From Bacteroidota bacterium (lineage in GTDB: Bacteria > Bacteroidota > Bacteroidia > AKYH767-A > 2013-40CM-41-45), in assembly GCA_003389385.1 (NCBI GenBank), contig QQVM01000020.1:221001-285000 (forward strand): a stretch of DNA of 64,000 nucleotides. Direction: 5' to 3'. Positions 7,786 through 16,513 of this stretch are shown in pieces; within the stretch, counting starts at the first letter, position 1, and each line of letters opens with the position of its first letter. A program made the position numbers and the translations under genes. The notes under the pieces are model-generated. The model was not told where the DNA came from and searched no databases. It saw only the letters and a list, made by a program, of their open reading frames with translations.

Positions 7786-10700
7786 ATGAAAAAACAACGC
7801 AATAGAAAACAGGCAGAAGAGAAGTACAAGGCTCTTAAAATCGAAAGATATTTTACTGACAATTCTCTTTCACCTTACGAACAATTTACTTTTGAATTGA
7901 GGAAGTCCTGTATTCGGGGGCCAAAGGGCGAGGTTGTTTTTGATATGGATAATGTGGAAGTCCCTTCAGCCTGGTCGCAAGTGGCTACAGATGTATTGGC
8001 ACAAAAATATTTCAGGAAAACAGGTGTTCCAATGAATGACGGCAGTACTGGCAGCGAGACCTCATTGAAGCAGGTTGTTCACAGAATGGTTTCTTGCTGG
8101 ACCGAATGGGCAAATCGTTATGGGTATTTTGAATCGAAGAACGATTCCCAGGCATTTTATGATGAACTAGCCTTTATGCTTCTCGGACAATATGCCGCAC
8201 CTAATTCACCTCAGTGGTTTAATACAGGTTTATATTCTGTTTATGGAATCAAAGGAAAGGGACAGGGGCATTATTATGTGGATCCGCAAACAGAAGCAGT
8301 TAAGCTGTCAGACAGCGCTTATGAAAGACCGCAGCCGCATGCCTGTTTCATTCTTTCTGTGAAAGATGATTTGGTCAATGAGGGAGGTATTATGGATCTC
8401 TGGCTCAGAGAAGCCAGGATATTCAAATACGGTAGCGGAGTTGGAACAAATTTCTCGAATATCAGAGGTGTAAATGAAAAGTTGAGCGGAGGCGGTTATT
8501 CATCCGGCCTTATGTCATTCCTCAAGATTGGAGACAGAGCTGCAGGAGCAATCAAATCAGGAGGAACAACACGCCGGGCAGCAAAAATGGTTTGTCTTGA
8601 CATGGATCATCCGGAAATTGAATCTTTTATTCAATGGAAAATGAATGAAGAACTCAAGGCCGCCGCTCTAATTGCCGCCGGATATGAAAGGGACTACGAG
8701 GGAGAGGCATACAACACCATTTCCGGACAAAACTCAAACAACTCTGTAAGAGTTCCTGATGCTTTTATGGAAGCTTTGGGTAAAAATCATTACTGGGATC
8801 TTGTCTCCAGAACAGACGGAAGTGTAGTTAAATCTGTTAAAGCTGTAAAACTGTGGAATGAAATTGCTGAGGCGGCATGGAGATGCGCTGACCCTGGCTT
8901 GCAGTTTGACACAACAATTAACGACTGGCATACATGTCCTGAGTCAGGGCCAATCCGCGCATCTAATCCCTGTTCCGAGTACATGTTCCTCGACGATACA
9001 GCATGCAATTTGGCGAGCCTTAATCTTGAAAAGTTTTTCGATCTGGAAAACGGAGAACTCAACATACCTGCATTTCGACATGCATGCCGCCTCTGGACTA
9101 TCGTACTTGAAGTATCAGTTCTTATGGCACAGTTCCCAAGCAGCGATGTTGCACGACTCAGTTATGAGTATCGCACGCTTGGACTTGGATTTGCAGGTCT
9201 TGGATCAGTGCTTATGCGATCTGGTATTCCTTATGACAGTGACAAAGGCCGTGCAATTGCTTCGGCGGTTTCTGCGATTATGACTGGGTCTGCTTATTCG
9301 GCATCCGCTGAAATGGCCAGGTATTTTGGACCTTTTAAGGGCTATCATAAAAATAAATCCAGTATGCTGAGAGTGATAAGGAATCACAGATATGCGGCAT
9401 ATCACGCAGCTGATGCCTATGAAAATCTACACGTCAAACCTGAAGGCCTCGATGCTGCAAATTGTCCGGATTATTTATTAAAAGCAGCCTGCGAAAGTTG
9501 GGATCTCGCGCTTCGTCTTGGAGAGCAGTACGGCTACCGAAATGCTCAGGTTAGCGTCATCGCTCCAACCGGTACAATCGGGCTTGTGATGGATTGTGAT
9601 ACAACAGGGGTGGAACCGGACTTTGCATTGGTAAAATTTAAAAAACTTTCTGGTGGAGGTTATTTTAAAATAGTTAATCAAAGTGTTCCTCATGCGTTGA
9701 AGTTCCTAGGTTACAGTAAAAGTGAGATTCGTGAAATGATAGATTTTGTCCGCGGAAGCGGAAGCTTTAAAAACGCTCCCTTTATCAATGTGGAGACCTT
9801 AAGATCGAAAGGATTCACTGATGATGATTTAAAAAAACTCGATGAACTGGCTTCGTCTGCATTTGACATACGCTTTCTTTTCAATGAACAGGTACTGGGA
9901 AAGAACTGTGTAGAAAGAACAGGTTTTAGTCAGAAGGCATCAGGTTCAAGTAGTGAAGGACTCCTTGAATTTATGGGTTTCACTACATCTCAAATTGAAG
10001 AAGCAAATCACTTTGTGTGCGGCAACATGACACTGGAAGGGGCGCCTCATTTAAACGATGCGCATCTGGCAGTATTTGATTGTGCCAACAAATGCGGAAC
10101 AGGAAGCAGATTTATACATCCATTTGGACATATAAAAATGATGGCCGCTGTGCAGCCTTTTATTTCCGGGGCGATCTCAAAAACAATTAATCTCCCGAAT
10201 GAAGCAACTGTAGAAGATATCATGTCATGTTATGCATTGAGCTGGGAAAAAGGCTTAAAAGCAATTGCGTTGTACAGAGATGGCTCAAAGTTTTCTCAGC
10301 CGCTCAGTTCGAAAAAGTCAGAAATGAAAAAAACACACACGGAAAACATTGCGGCTCTCCCGGATGAGCTTACAGCCGACCAGGTGCTTGATGCAGCTAA
10401 GAGACTGATATCATTATCTTCTGATACGAAATTTAAAAGACAACTCTCAAATATCGTTCACAGGAAAAGACTGCCGGAAAAACGGCAAGGCTTCACGCAG
10501 AAGTCTAAAGTGGGAGGTCACACTATCTTTGTAAGAACCGGCGAGTATGATGACGGAACATTGGGTGAGATATTCATTGATATGCACAAAGAAGGAGCCT
10601 CTTTCAGGTCCTTGCTTAATTGTTTTGCCATCTCAGTTTCCATTGGCTTGCAATACGGAGTCCCACTTGAAGAGTTTGTGGAAAAATTCATCTTCACAAG

Positions 10701-11043
10701 ATTTGATCCTTCAGGACCTGTGGAGCATCCGAACATTAAATCCTCCACCTCTGTGATCGACTTTATTTTCCGGCTTCTGGCTCTTGAATATCTTAGCCGC
10801 ACAGATCTGGTTCAAGTGCCTCCTGTTAAAGCTGAAGGAGAAAGTCGTGAAGTAAAATCTTCTAAGCCACAAATGAACATCCCTCAACCAGAAGAAATGC
10901 AGACAGGAGCAATGCAGTCGCAATATCATTTGAGCAGTATGATGGGTGACGCTCCTGTTTGTCATTCTTGCGGACATATCACGATTCGTTCAGGATCCTG
11001 CTACAAATGTCTTAACTGCGGATCAAGTCTCGGTTGCAGCTGA
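7786..11043 (+). CDS. nrdJ: Vitamin B12-dependent (class II) ribonucleotide reductase
   Basis: Reduces ribonucleotides to deoxyribonucleotides using adenosylcobalamin, independent of oxygen. Of 1085 residues, the first ~800 are the catalytic barrel: PNSPQWFNTGLY, redox Cys in HACFILSV (~187), NPCSE (thiyl-radical Cys ~396, Glu ~398), second redox Cys in DDTACNLASLNL (~407), and APTGTIGLVMDCDTTG. A later region with GEYDDGTLGEIFIDMHKEG and LQYGVPLEEFV is the TSCPD-type domain of long NrdJ enzymes. The C-terminus has CHSCG, CYKCLNCG and a final GCS, a zinc-ribbon or redox tail. ATG at 7786 is chosen over the GTG just before it. It is a monocistronic unit followed by a convergent gene. Confidence 0.95.
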   Translation: MKKQRNRKQAEEKYKALKIERYFTDNSLSPYEQFTFELRKSCIRGPKGEVVFDMDNVEVPSAWSQVATDVLAQKYFRKTGVPMNDGSTGSETSLKQVVHRMVSCWTEWANRYGYFESKNDSQAFYDELAFMLLGQYAAPNSPQWFNTGLYSVYGIKGKGQGHYYVDPQTEAVKLSDSAYERPQPHACFILSVKDDLVNEGGIMDLWLREARIFKYGSGVGTNFSNIRGVNEKLSGGGYSSGLMSFLKIGDRAAGAIKSGGTTRRAAKMVCLDMDHPEIESFIQWKMNEELKAAALIAAGYERDYEGEAYNTISGQNSNNSVRVPDAFMEALGKNHYWDLVSRTDGSVVKSVKAVKLWNEIAEAAWRCADPGLQFDTTINDWHTCPESGPIRASNPCSEYMFLDDTACNLASLNLEKFFDLENGELNIPAFRHACRLWTIVLEVSVLMAQFPSSDVARLSYEYRTLGLGFAGLGSVLMRSGIPYDSDKGRAIASAVSAIMTGSAYSASAEMARYFGPFKGYHKNKSSMLRVIRNHRYAAYHAADAYENLHVKPEGLDAANCPDYLLKAACESWDLALRLGEQYGYRNAQVSVIAPTGTIGLVMDCDTTGVEPDFALVKFKKLSGGGYFKIVNQSVPHALKFLGYSKSEIREMIDFVRGSGSFKNAPFINVETLRSKGFTDDDLKKLDELASSAFDIRFLFNEQVLGKNCVERTGFSQKASGSSSEGLLEFMGFTTSQIEEANHFVCGNMTLEGAPHLNDAHLAVFDCANKCGTGSRFIHPFGHIKMMAAVQPFISGAISKTINLPNEATVEDIMSCYALSWEKGLKAIALYRDGSKFSQPLSSKKSEMKKTHTENIAALPDELTADQVLDAAKRLISLSSDTKFKRQLSNIVHRKRLPEKRQGFTQKSKVGGHTIFVRTGEYDDGTLGEIFIDMHKEGASFRSLLNCFAISVSIGLQYGVPLEEFVEKFIFTRFDPSGPVEHPNIKSSTSVIDFIFRLLALEYLSRTDLVQVPPVKAEGESREVKSSKPQMNIPQPEEMQTGAMQSQYHLSSMMGDAPVCHSCGHITIRSGSCYKCLNCGSSLGCS

Positions 11044-11063
11044 AATGCTTTCCGGCTGCTCAA

Positions 11064-11711
11064 TTAGTGAACAATGCTAAAGTTGAATTCAGCACTGCCT
11101 AGTTTGTCATTGACTCTAAGCCATAGCGGTAATAACATCTCTGTGCCTCTGCAGGTGCTGATGTCACCAAGATCAATTATTTCTTTCCAGTCAAAATCCG
11201 CTTTCAACATATCTTTGACAATTCTTTTGGCACTTTCATCGTTTCCGCTTACAAATACACAATGCTTGCCTTTGATCATGGAAGGATTAACCATGATTTT
11301 GGAGTTCATAGTGTTTAAAGTTTTAACGACTTTCAACTCCGGAAATGCTTGTTGAATCCTCTCTCCAAGAGAGTCAGTATTGCAGACAGAGAGTGAGGGC
11401 GGCATACCTTTGGAAAAATCCAATGGATTAGATACATCCACAAGTATTTTTCCGTCAAGGTGCGATTTGCCTGCCTGCCTTAGGGCTTCCAGACTGCTCA
11501 TTCCAAGTGTGCAATTGAAGATAATTTCTCCGAAAGAAGCTGCGTCTGAAAAAGTGCCATGACTTGCATGGCTTCCATTTTCTTTTGTCCACCTGATTGC
11601 CTTTTCGTTGTTAGTCGTTCTAGAACCTAGTTTAACCTTATGTTTTCTTTGAATGAGATGGGATCCGATGGCCCTTCCGACATTTCCTGTTCCTAATATT
11701 CCTATGTTCAT
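11064..11711 (-). CDS. NAD(P)-binding oxidoreductase, F420:NADPH oxidoreductase-like
   Basis: Begins with a Rossmann nucleotide-binding motif, MNIGILGTGNVGRAIG, followed by KLGSRTTNNEKA, where the Arg is compatible with NADP(H) preference. The middle has IIFNCTLGMSSLEAL and LVDVSNPLDFSKGMPPSLSV, and later VKTLNTMNSKIMVNP, all typical of the NADP_oxidoreductase_coenzyme-F420-dependent family. Bacteroidota generally lack F420, so the natural substrate is unknown. Start chosen at 11711 because it puts the GxGxxG motif at the N-terminus; an ATG six codons upstream also exists. It is convergent with nrdJ and divergent from fnr. Confidence 0.75.
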   Translation of the reverse strand: MNIGILGTGNVGRAIGSHLIQRKHKVKLGSRTTNNEKAIRWTKENGSHASHGTFSDAASFGEIIFNCTLGMSSLEALRQAGKSHLDGKILVDVSNPLDFSKGMPPSLSVCNTDSLGERIQQAFPELKVVKTLNTMNSKIMVNPSMIKGKHCVFVSGNDESAKRIVKDMLKADFDWKEIIDLGDISTCRGTEMLLPLWLRVNDKLGSAEFNFSIVH

Positions 11712-11825
11712 ACGGGTAAAAATTTGCAAAATGAAAATTTCTGATAGAATTGTCTATTAAAGTTAATTATTTGCCCGACATGATAAAATAGAGCCTGCAG
11801 ATTTATTTGTCAGATTAATTATTGG

Positions 11826-11890
11826 ATGAGGCCGGTCAAGATATTTATTGATTTATATCATGTTTCAGGAACTGATTTGAATTTACCTTG
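11826..11890 (+). promoter_or_regulatory. Tandem Fnr-type operators and -7-like element upstream of the Crp/Fnr gene
   Basis: ATGAG-GCCG-GTCAA (11826-11839) and TTGAT-TTAT-ATCAT (11848-11861) both fit TGA-N6-TCA and start exactly 22 bp apart. The second is close to the classical Fnr box TTGAT-N4-ATCAA. A -7-like TACCTTG (11884-11890) begins 22 nt after the proximal site. The gene downstream encodes a Crp/Fnr protein, so autoregulation is likely. Confidence 0.65.
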
Positions 11891-11914
11891 TAATCTCAAG
11901 AAAGCTAAGAATCC

Positions 11915-12658
11915 ATGCAGGAAAATCTAAGGAAGTATTATAAAAACAGGAAAATTGCACCGGGCATCATCAAAACCGATTGTATGGAATGTGAGATGAA
12001 GGATTGTTCCATCTTGAAAGAATGTACGGATGAATGCGTAAAGCAATTTTCAGGAATGAAAAAAGTTTACGTTTTCAAATCCGGCCAAAGAATATTTATG
12101 GAGGGGAATTCCATGAGGGGGATTTATTTTGTGGAAGAAGGTCAGATTAAAATTTATAAGTCGGATGCCAAAGGACAGGAAATTATTCTTCGATTTGCCG
12201 GGTCAGGTGATATGATAGGATTGAGCTGCAATACTGAAAACAATGAATATGCTGCATCGGCAGTTTCACTCTCGGATTCAACTTTGTGTTTTGCAGATGC
12301 TGAAAGTTTTTCTGCGCTTTATATGAATCATCCTGATCTGGCCCTACAGCTGATTAAATATTTTAAATCTGAGCTATGCACTATGGAAACCAGGGCACTG
12401 AAACTGGCATCCTTAAGTGTGTTTCGAAAGGTTGCCGACACTTTACTCACTTTACTTGAAAAGTTTGGTGTGGAACCTTTCAGCGGCACTCTGAATGCCG
12501 TACTCAGCCGTCAGGAAATGGCATCCTTTGCAGGCACGACAAAAGAGCAGGTTTCAAAAATTATTTCTGAATTAAAGCAGGATGGAATTATTGATACAAA
12601 TGGCAAACTAATCAGAGTGCTGAAACCTGATTTGCTTATGGAAATGGCTTCGGATTAA
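11915..12658 (+). CDS. fnr: Crp/Fnr family transcription regulator with N-terminal cysteine cluster
   Basis: A cyclic-nucleotide-binding-like beta-roll spans about residues 50-140 (KSGQRIFMEGNSMRGIYFVEEGQIKIY), followed by a dimer helix and a C-terminal winged helix (LSRQEMASFAGTTKEQVSKIISEL). Residues 23-41 hold five Cys in the pattern C-x2-C-x4-C-x5-C-x3-C, which could hold an iron-sulfur cluster as in oxygen- or NO-sensing Fnr proteins. Cys at positions 23, 26 and 31 are close together as in classical Fnr. Tandem Fnr-type boxes lie in its own promoter and before at least six other genes here, so it is the obvious candidate regulator. The cluster and the sensed signal are inferred. Confidence 0.88.
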   Translation: MQENLRKYYKNRKIAPGIIKTDCMECEMKDCSILKECTDECVKQFSGMKKVYVFKSGQRIFMEGNSMRGIYFVEEGQIKIYKSDAKGQEIILRFAGSGDMIGLSCNTENNEYAASAVSLSDSTLCFADAESFSALYMNHPDLALQLIKYFKSELCTMETRALKLASLSVFRKVADTLLTLLEKFGVEPFSGTLNAVLSRQEMASFAGTTKEQVSKIISELKQDGIIDTNGKLIRVLKPDLLMEMASD

Positions 12659-12699
12659 AAGTTTATTCTATCATTGAGGTTCCAAATCATCTGGATTTT

Positions 12700-13173
12700 A
12701 TGAATGCAGTTCAAATACACTTAGCTTTAAATCATGTGGCAATTTTGGGAACAATTTTTTCACTCGTGATCTTGTTGTCCGGGTTCGTATTTTCCCAAAA
12801 AGTACTTCTGAAGACAGCCATGGTTGGCTTTGTCTTTTCGGCGATTGTTGCAATCCCTGTGTATTTCAGTGGAGAAGATGCAGAACATGAAGTTGAACAT
12901 TTGCAGGGAATAGAAGAGTTTAGAATTGAAGCACATGAAGAATCAGCAGGTCTTTCTTTTGCTCTGATCCTGGTCAGCGGAATTGTTGCTGCGGCCGGAC
13001 TGTACTTCAGGGAAAAATATAGCAGGTTAATTATGTTCGCGCTGATTATCGTTTCACTTGCTGCTTCTGCCTCACTTACATATACTGGTTTTCTTGGCGG
13101 AAAAATCAGGCATAGCGAGCTTTCCAAAGATACTTTGAAGGGCGATGTGCTTCATGAGCACGTACACGACTGA
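12700..13173 (+). CDS. Hypothetical His-rich four-helix membrane protein
   Basis: Not recognised with confidence. It has four hydrophobic segments (about residues 10-32, 38-56, 83-102 and 108-130), with a charged loop between the second and third containing EDAEHEVEHLQG. Histidines are frequent: HLALNH at the start, HEVEH in the loop, and a tail ending HEHVHD. Such an arrangement could bind metal or heme in the membrane; a distant relation to DUF2231-type proteins is possible but not shown. It follows the Fnr gene by 41 nt on the same strand and precedes the QueD-HemN pair, so it is probably part of the low-oxygen set. Confidence 0.6.
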   Translation: MNAVQIHLALNHVAILGTIFSLVILLSGFVFSQKVLLKTAMVGFVFSAIVAIPVYFSGEDAEHEVEHLQGIEEFRIEAHEESAGLSFALILVSGIVAAAGLYFREKYSRLIMFALIIVSLAASASLTYTGFLGGKIRHSELSKDTLKGDVLHEHVHD

Positions 13174-13206
13174 ATCCGGTCATGAAATTGTTATAAAACA
13201 CTCTCC

Positions 13207-13249
13207 ATGATCTTTGTCATGTCATGATTACGCTCCTGCAATATTTTTG
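13207..13249 (+). promoter_or_regulatory. Fnr-type operator and -7 element for the queD-like/hemN pair
   Basis: ATGAT-CTTT-GTCAT (13207-13220) is followed after 21 nt by a perfect TAnnTTTG element, TATTTTTG (13242-13249). A further TGA-N6-TCA site, CTGAA-TCCG-GTCAT (13170-13183), overlaps the stop codon of the upstream gene. The -7 element ends only 7 nt before the ATG at 13257, so the transcript may have almost no leader. Oxygen-dependent control would suit hemN, the oxygen-independent heme enzyme. Confidence 0.6.
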
Positions 13250-13256
13250 ACGAATC

Positions 13257-13712
13257 ATGATAAGCCGAAATGTGATTCTCACCAGAAAATTTAATATCGA
13301 AATGGCTCATGCCTTATACGGGTATGACGGATCTTGCAGGAATATTCACGGCCATTCTTATTTACTCGAAGTTTCAATTTCCGGCATTCCACTTGATGAT
13401 GATAAAAGTCCGAAAAATGGAATGTTGATGGATTTTAAAGACCTTAAGAGAATCGTCAGCGACAATATCGTTTCTGTATTCGATCATGCTTTGGTATTGA
13501 ATGGAAATTCTCCGCACAAGGAAATTAACGGCTTGCATGAAAATTTTGAGAAAGTGGTTTTCACTAAGTATCAGCCGACATGTGAAAATTTACTGCTTGA
13601 CTTCTGTGACAGGCTTTCAGGATGCTTTTCCGGTAGTATACGTCTTCATTCCGTTAAATTACATGAAACTTTAAATTCATCGGCAGAGTGGCTTAATGAT
13701 AGTTTGAAATGA
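13257..13712 (+). CDS. 6-pyruvoyl-tetrahydropterin synthase / QueD family protein
   Basis: T-fold enzyme family acting on 7,8-dihydroneopterin triphosphate, giving either 6-carboxy-tetrahydropterin (QueD, queuosine pathway) or 6-pyruvoyl-tetrahydropterin. Zinc ligands are His18 (MAHAL), His31 and His33 (NIHGHSY), and the catalytic Cys27 sits in SCRNIHGH. The later Glu in KLHETLNSSAEW matches the substrate-anchoring Glu. The 151-residue length is normal. No other queuosine or pterin gene is adjacent; instead the stop overlaps the hemN start by 4 bp, implying coupled translation. Which of the two reactions it performs cannot be told from sequence reading. Confidence 0.85.
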   Translation: MISRNVILTRKFNIEMAHALYGYDGSCRNIHGHSYLLEVSISGIPLDDDKSPKNGMLMDFKDLKRIVSDNIVSVFDHALVLNGNSPHKEINGLHENFEKVVFTKYQPTCENLLLDFCDRLSGCFSGSIRLHSVKLHETLNSSAEWLNDSLK

Positions 13713-15055
13713 AAGACCTTGTAAAAAAATACAATGTGCCTGGTCCCAGATACACAAGTTATCCGACTGTGCCATTTTGGAAAAACACTCCGTCAGAACT
13801 AGAATGGATTGAAAACCTCAACGGCGCAATTGCGAGCTCATGTAATAAAGCAGGTATTTACATTCACCTTCCTTATTGTGAAAGCTTATGCACCTACTGT
13901 GGCTGCAATACGCGAATTACTGTAAATCATTCAGTTGAAGAGCCATATGTTAAAGCAGTATTGGATGAATGGAAAATGTACTTAACCAGCCTCCCGGCAT
14001 TGTCGGGAATTGCAGAGCTACACCTTGGCGGCGGAACACCTACATTCTTTAGTCCTTCCAATCTTCAGAAATTAATTCAAGGCATTTTAAAAGAAACTGA
14101 TGGCAACATTGTACCCGTGATGAGCTTCGAAGGCCATCCTTCCAGTACAAGTTCCGGGCATCTAAAAATCTTAGCTGAATTGGGCTTCAACCGGATAAGT
14201 CTCGGGATTCAGGATTTCGACCCGATTGTACAAGCTGCGATTAACAGGAAACAATCTTTTAACGAAGTTAAATCAGTTACAGAATCAGCCCGGGAATATG
14301 GGTATGATTCGGTCAATTATGATGTGATATTCGGCCTTCCGTTTCAGACCTTGCAAAGTATAGAAGATACAATCAGAAAAGTCATTCTTTTGAGACCTGA
14401 CAGAATTGCATTTTACTCCTATGCTCATGTTCCTTGGATGAAACCGGGTCAGCGTAAATATTCTGAAAAAGATATACCTGACGGTGAAGAGAAACTGAGC
14501 TTGTATAAAAAAGGAAAAGACATATTCCTGGAATCAGGGTATGTCGAGATTGGTATGGATCATTTCGCATTAAAGAGCGATGATTTGTATAAAGCCATGA
14601 CCGCAGGAAAATTGCATAGGAATTTTATGGGTTACACTGTGGCACAATCTTCCGCTGTAATTGGTTTGGGAGTGTCGGCTATAGGTGACTCATGGAACGC
14701 TTTCGCTCAGAATAAAAAGATTGTGGAAGATTATATTCAGAATGTTTCGGAGGGTAAATTTCCCATATTCCGAGGACATTTACTCAGCGAACGTGAATTG
14801 AAACTGAGAAAGATAATTCTCGATCTGATGTGCAACTTTAAAGCAAGCCTGAATTGTTTTGAAAATGATGATTTGCTCATTCAATCATTGGTCAGGCTCG
14901 AATCACTGAAAGAAGATGGGCTTGTTCAAACTGTTGGTCATACTGTGCTTGTCACAGATTCAGGTCGTCCTTTTATTCGAAACATCTGTATGGCATTTGA
15001 CGAAAGTTTATGGATGGAAAATCCTGAATCACAAATGTTCAGCAGTACTGTATGA
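13709..15055 (+). CDS. hemN: Oxygen-independent coproporphyrinogen III oxidase (radical SAM)
   Basis: Converts coproporphyrinogen III to protoporphyrinogen IX without oxygen (EC 1.3.98.3), giving heme for the many cytochromes encoded nearby. The N-terminal GPRYTSYPT is a HemN hallmark. The radical-SAM motif is C57-x3-C61-x2-C64-x-C66 (YCESLCTYCGC), with Tyr in YIHLPYC beforehand. Further HemN elements are LGGGTPTF, GFNRISLGIQDFD, YDVIFGLP and the C-terminal HemN domain. Length (448 residues) matches true HemN rather than shorter HemW. It overlaps the QueD-like gene by 4 bp and is under the same Fnr-type promoter. Confidence 0.93.
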   Translation: MKDLVKKYNVPGPRYTSYPTVPFWKNTPSELEWIENLNGAIASSCNKAGIYIHLPYCESLCTYCGCNTRITVNHSVEEPYVKAVLDEWKMYLTSLPALSGIAELHLGGGTPTFFSPSNLQKLIQGILKETDGNIVPVMSFEGHPSSTSSGHLKILAELGFNRISLGIQDFDPIVQAAINRKQSFNEVKSVTESAREYGYDSVNYDVIFGLPFQTLQSIEDTIRKVILLRPDRIAFYSYAHVPWMKPGQRKYSEKDIPDGEEKLSLYKKGKDIFLESGYVEIGMDHFALKSDDLYKAMTAGKLHRNFMGYTVAQSSAVIGLGVSAIGDSWNAFAQNKKIVEDYIQNVSEGKFPIFRGHLLSERELKLRKIILDLMCNFKASLNCFENDDLLIQSLVRLESLKEDGLVQTVGHTVLVTDSGRPFIRNICMAFDESLWMENPESQMFSSTV

Positions 15056-15065
15056 AAATTGAGCG

Positions 15066-15788
15066 TTAAAATATTATACCTTCATTTTCGTCAATCACAA
15101 GACTTAAAGGGACAAAATTATCCAATCTGGGAATCTCTGCAAGACGGTGTTGCTTTTTGTCTTTATGTTTTTTGGTTGAGCTATCTGTTTCACTGAATTC
15201 ATAGTTGAGCTCGCCTGAGAATGGATAATACTCATATGAAAAGCTTTCAATTTCACTTTTGCCGGTGCTGAATGCATGCGCTAAATAAAATGCATCAGTA
15301 ATAAACTTGAATGAATAGCGTATTTCCCAGCTGGCTTTGACAGTTTTTCCTTTGAAGTTCACAATCAGATTGTTATCCTTTATTTCAAGTGAATGAAAAG
15401 GATCTGTGGAACTGCTCCAACCGCTGTCTGAAAATATGATATGTTCTGATTGGCTCACCCGAAAAAAGTTTCCGCTTTCAGAACTGGTAAGAATAATTAA
15501 TATTCTGTCTCTTTCAGATTGAGTTGGGCTTTCAGCGGCTTCAGCTTCCAGCTCTGGATTATTCACATGCTTTTTTTGAATAACCATTGCTGTTTCCTGT
15601 CCAGGCAACAAATCCAGATCTCCGCTTACTGTTTTAATCAGTTCCCAGCCAACGGGGATGAAGGATTCAAGGTCAGAAGCGCTCAGGGGAATTTCCGGCA
15701 ACTGGCTTGCAGGTATGAATTCCTGAGCATGTGTAACATGCATAATAAAAATCAGAGACATGAAAAGAATTGGGAGAGGCTTTTTCAT
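15066..15788 (-). CDS. Hypothetical secreted protein
   Basis: Not recognised. The N-terminus is a standard signal peptide (KKPLPILFMSLIFIMHVTHAQ) with a predicted cut after HAQ-type residues, so the protein is exported. The mature part, about 218 residues, is acidic with beta-rich segments: GWELIKTVSGDLDLLPGQETAMVIQK and a lysine-rich stretch (STKKHKDKKQH) near the C-terminus. The pattern of strands and the phrase DLNGDG-like GDLDLLPGQE resemble secreted proteins that report on calcium-loop or FG-GAP-like folds, but this is not firm. It is convergent with hemN (10 nt apart) and divergent from the DinB-like gene. Confidence 0.6.
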   Translation of the reverse strand: MKKPLPILFMSLIFIMHVTHAQEFIPASQLPEIPLSASDLESFIPVGWELIKTVSGDLDLLPGQETAMVIQKKHVNNPELEAEAAESPTQSERDRILIILTSSESGNFFRVSQSEHIIFSDSGWSSSTDPFHSLEIKDNNLIVNFKGKTVKASWEIRYSFKFITDAFYLAHAFSTGKSEIESFSYEYYPFSGELNYEFSETDSSTKKHKDKKQHRLAEIPRLDNFVPLSLVIDENEGIIF

Positions 15789-15877
15789 TGTTTGCGACTA
15801 ATTTAGCTATTCTGTTCAAATTGTGAAATTCAATTTACATATCTTGTTTGTTACATTTAATCGAAAAATATTTATCT

Positions 15878-16402
15878 ATGGAATTTTCTGTCGCACATTC
15901 TGTTGAGGTGTTGAGGGTCACTCCTTATGTTCTGAGAGCAATGTTGTCAGGACTGAGTGATGAATGGCTTTACTCGAATGAGGGTAAAGATACATGGTCT
16001 CCATTTGACATACTTGGACATCTTATTCATGGGGAAAAGACAGATTGGGTTCCTCGCATGAACATCATTCTCTCTGGAAATAATGATCGAAAGTTTAAAC
16101 CATTCGATCGTTTCGCGCAGCTGGAGTTGAACAAAGGAAAATCTATCAGCGATTTATTGAATGAGTTTGAGGTTCTTCGTGCTGAAAATATCGGAATTCT
16201 GGAATCGGAGAATTTGACCGCCGATCAGCTGATGCTGACAGGCATACATCCTGAATTTGGAAGGGTGGACCTGAAGCAATTGCTTGCTACATGGATTGTA
16301 CATGATCTCAATCACATTTCCCAGATCTCAAGGGTGATGGCAAGCCAATATTCCGGCTATGTCGGACCATGGAAGACTTATCTTTCAATATTGACAAAGT
16401 AA
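15878..16402 (+). CDS. DinB-like domain protein
   Basis: Four-helix DinB/YfiT-like fold, a family of metal-binding proteins including thiol-dependent S-transferases; the exact reaction here is unknown. Metal-ligand histidines expected of the family appear as LGHLIHGEKTDW (helix 2) and WIVHDLNHISQISRVM (helix 4). Length is about 174 residues from the ATG at 15878, which is preferred over the TTG 30 nt upstream. The gene is between a divergent secreted protein and an OsmC-family gene, with no evident functional link. Confidence 0.75.
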   Translation: MEFSVAHSVEVLRVTPYVLRAMLSGLSDEWLYSNEGKDTWSPFDILGHLIHGEKTDWVPRMNIILSGNNDRKFKPFDRFAQLELNKGKSISDLLNEFEVLRAENIGILESENLTADQLMLTGIHPEFGRVDLKQLLATWIVHDLNHISQISRVMASQYSGYVGPWKTYLSILTK

Positions 16403-16433
16403 TGCATTCCATAGCCAGGCAGGTGTGAATTTT

Positions 16434-16469
16434 GTGACCAGCCTCATTTCTCCGGATGATTTTGCTCAT
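16434..16469 (+). promoter_or_regulatory. Tandem Fnr/Crp-type operators upstream of osmC
   Basis: GTGAC-CAGC-CTCAT (16434-16447) and ATGAT-TTTG-CTCAT (16456-16469) both fit TGA-N6-TCA and start 22 bp apart, as upstream of ric, fnr and ccoS. A poor -7-like GATCTTCG (16492-16499) begins 22 nt after the proximal site. If this geometry holds, the transcript would begin near 16505, which rules out the ATG at 16490 and points to the ATG at 16514 as the true start. Confidence 0.5.
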
Positions 16470-16513
16470 GTGAGTCCTTAGCTCTGCATATGATCTTCGT
16501 AAAAAAAACTAAG

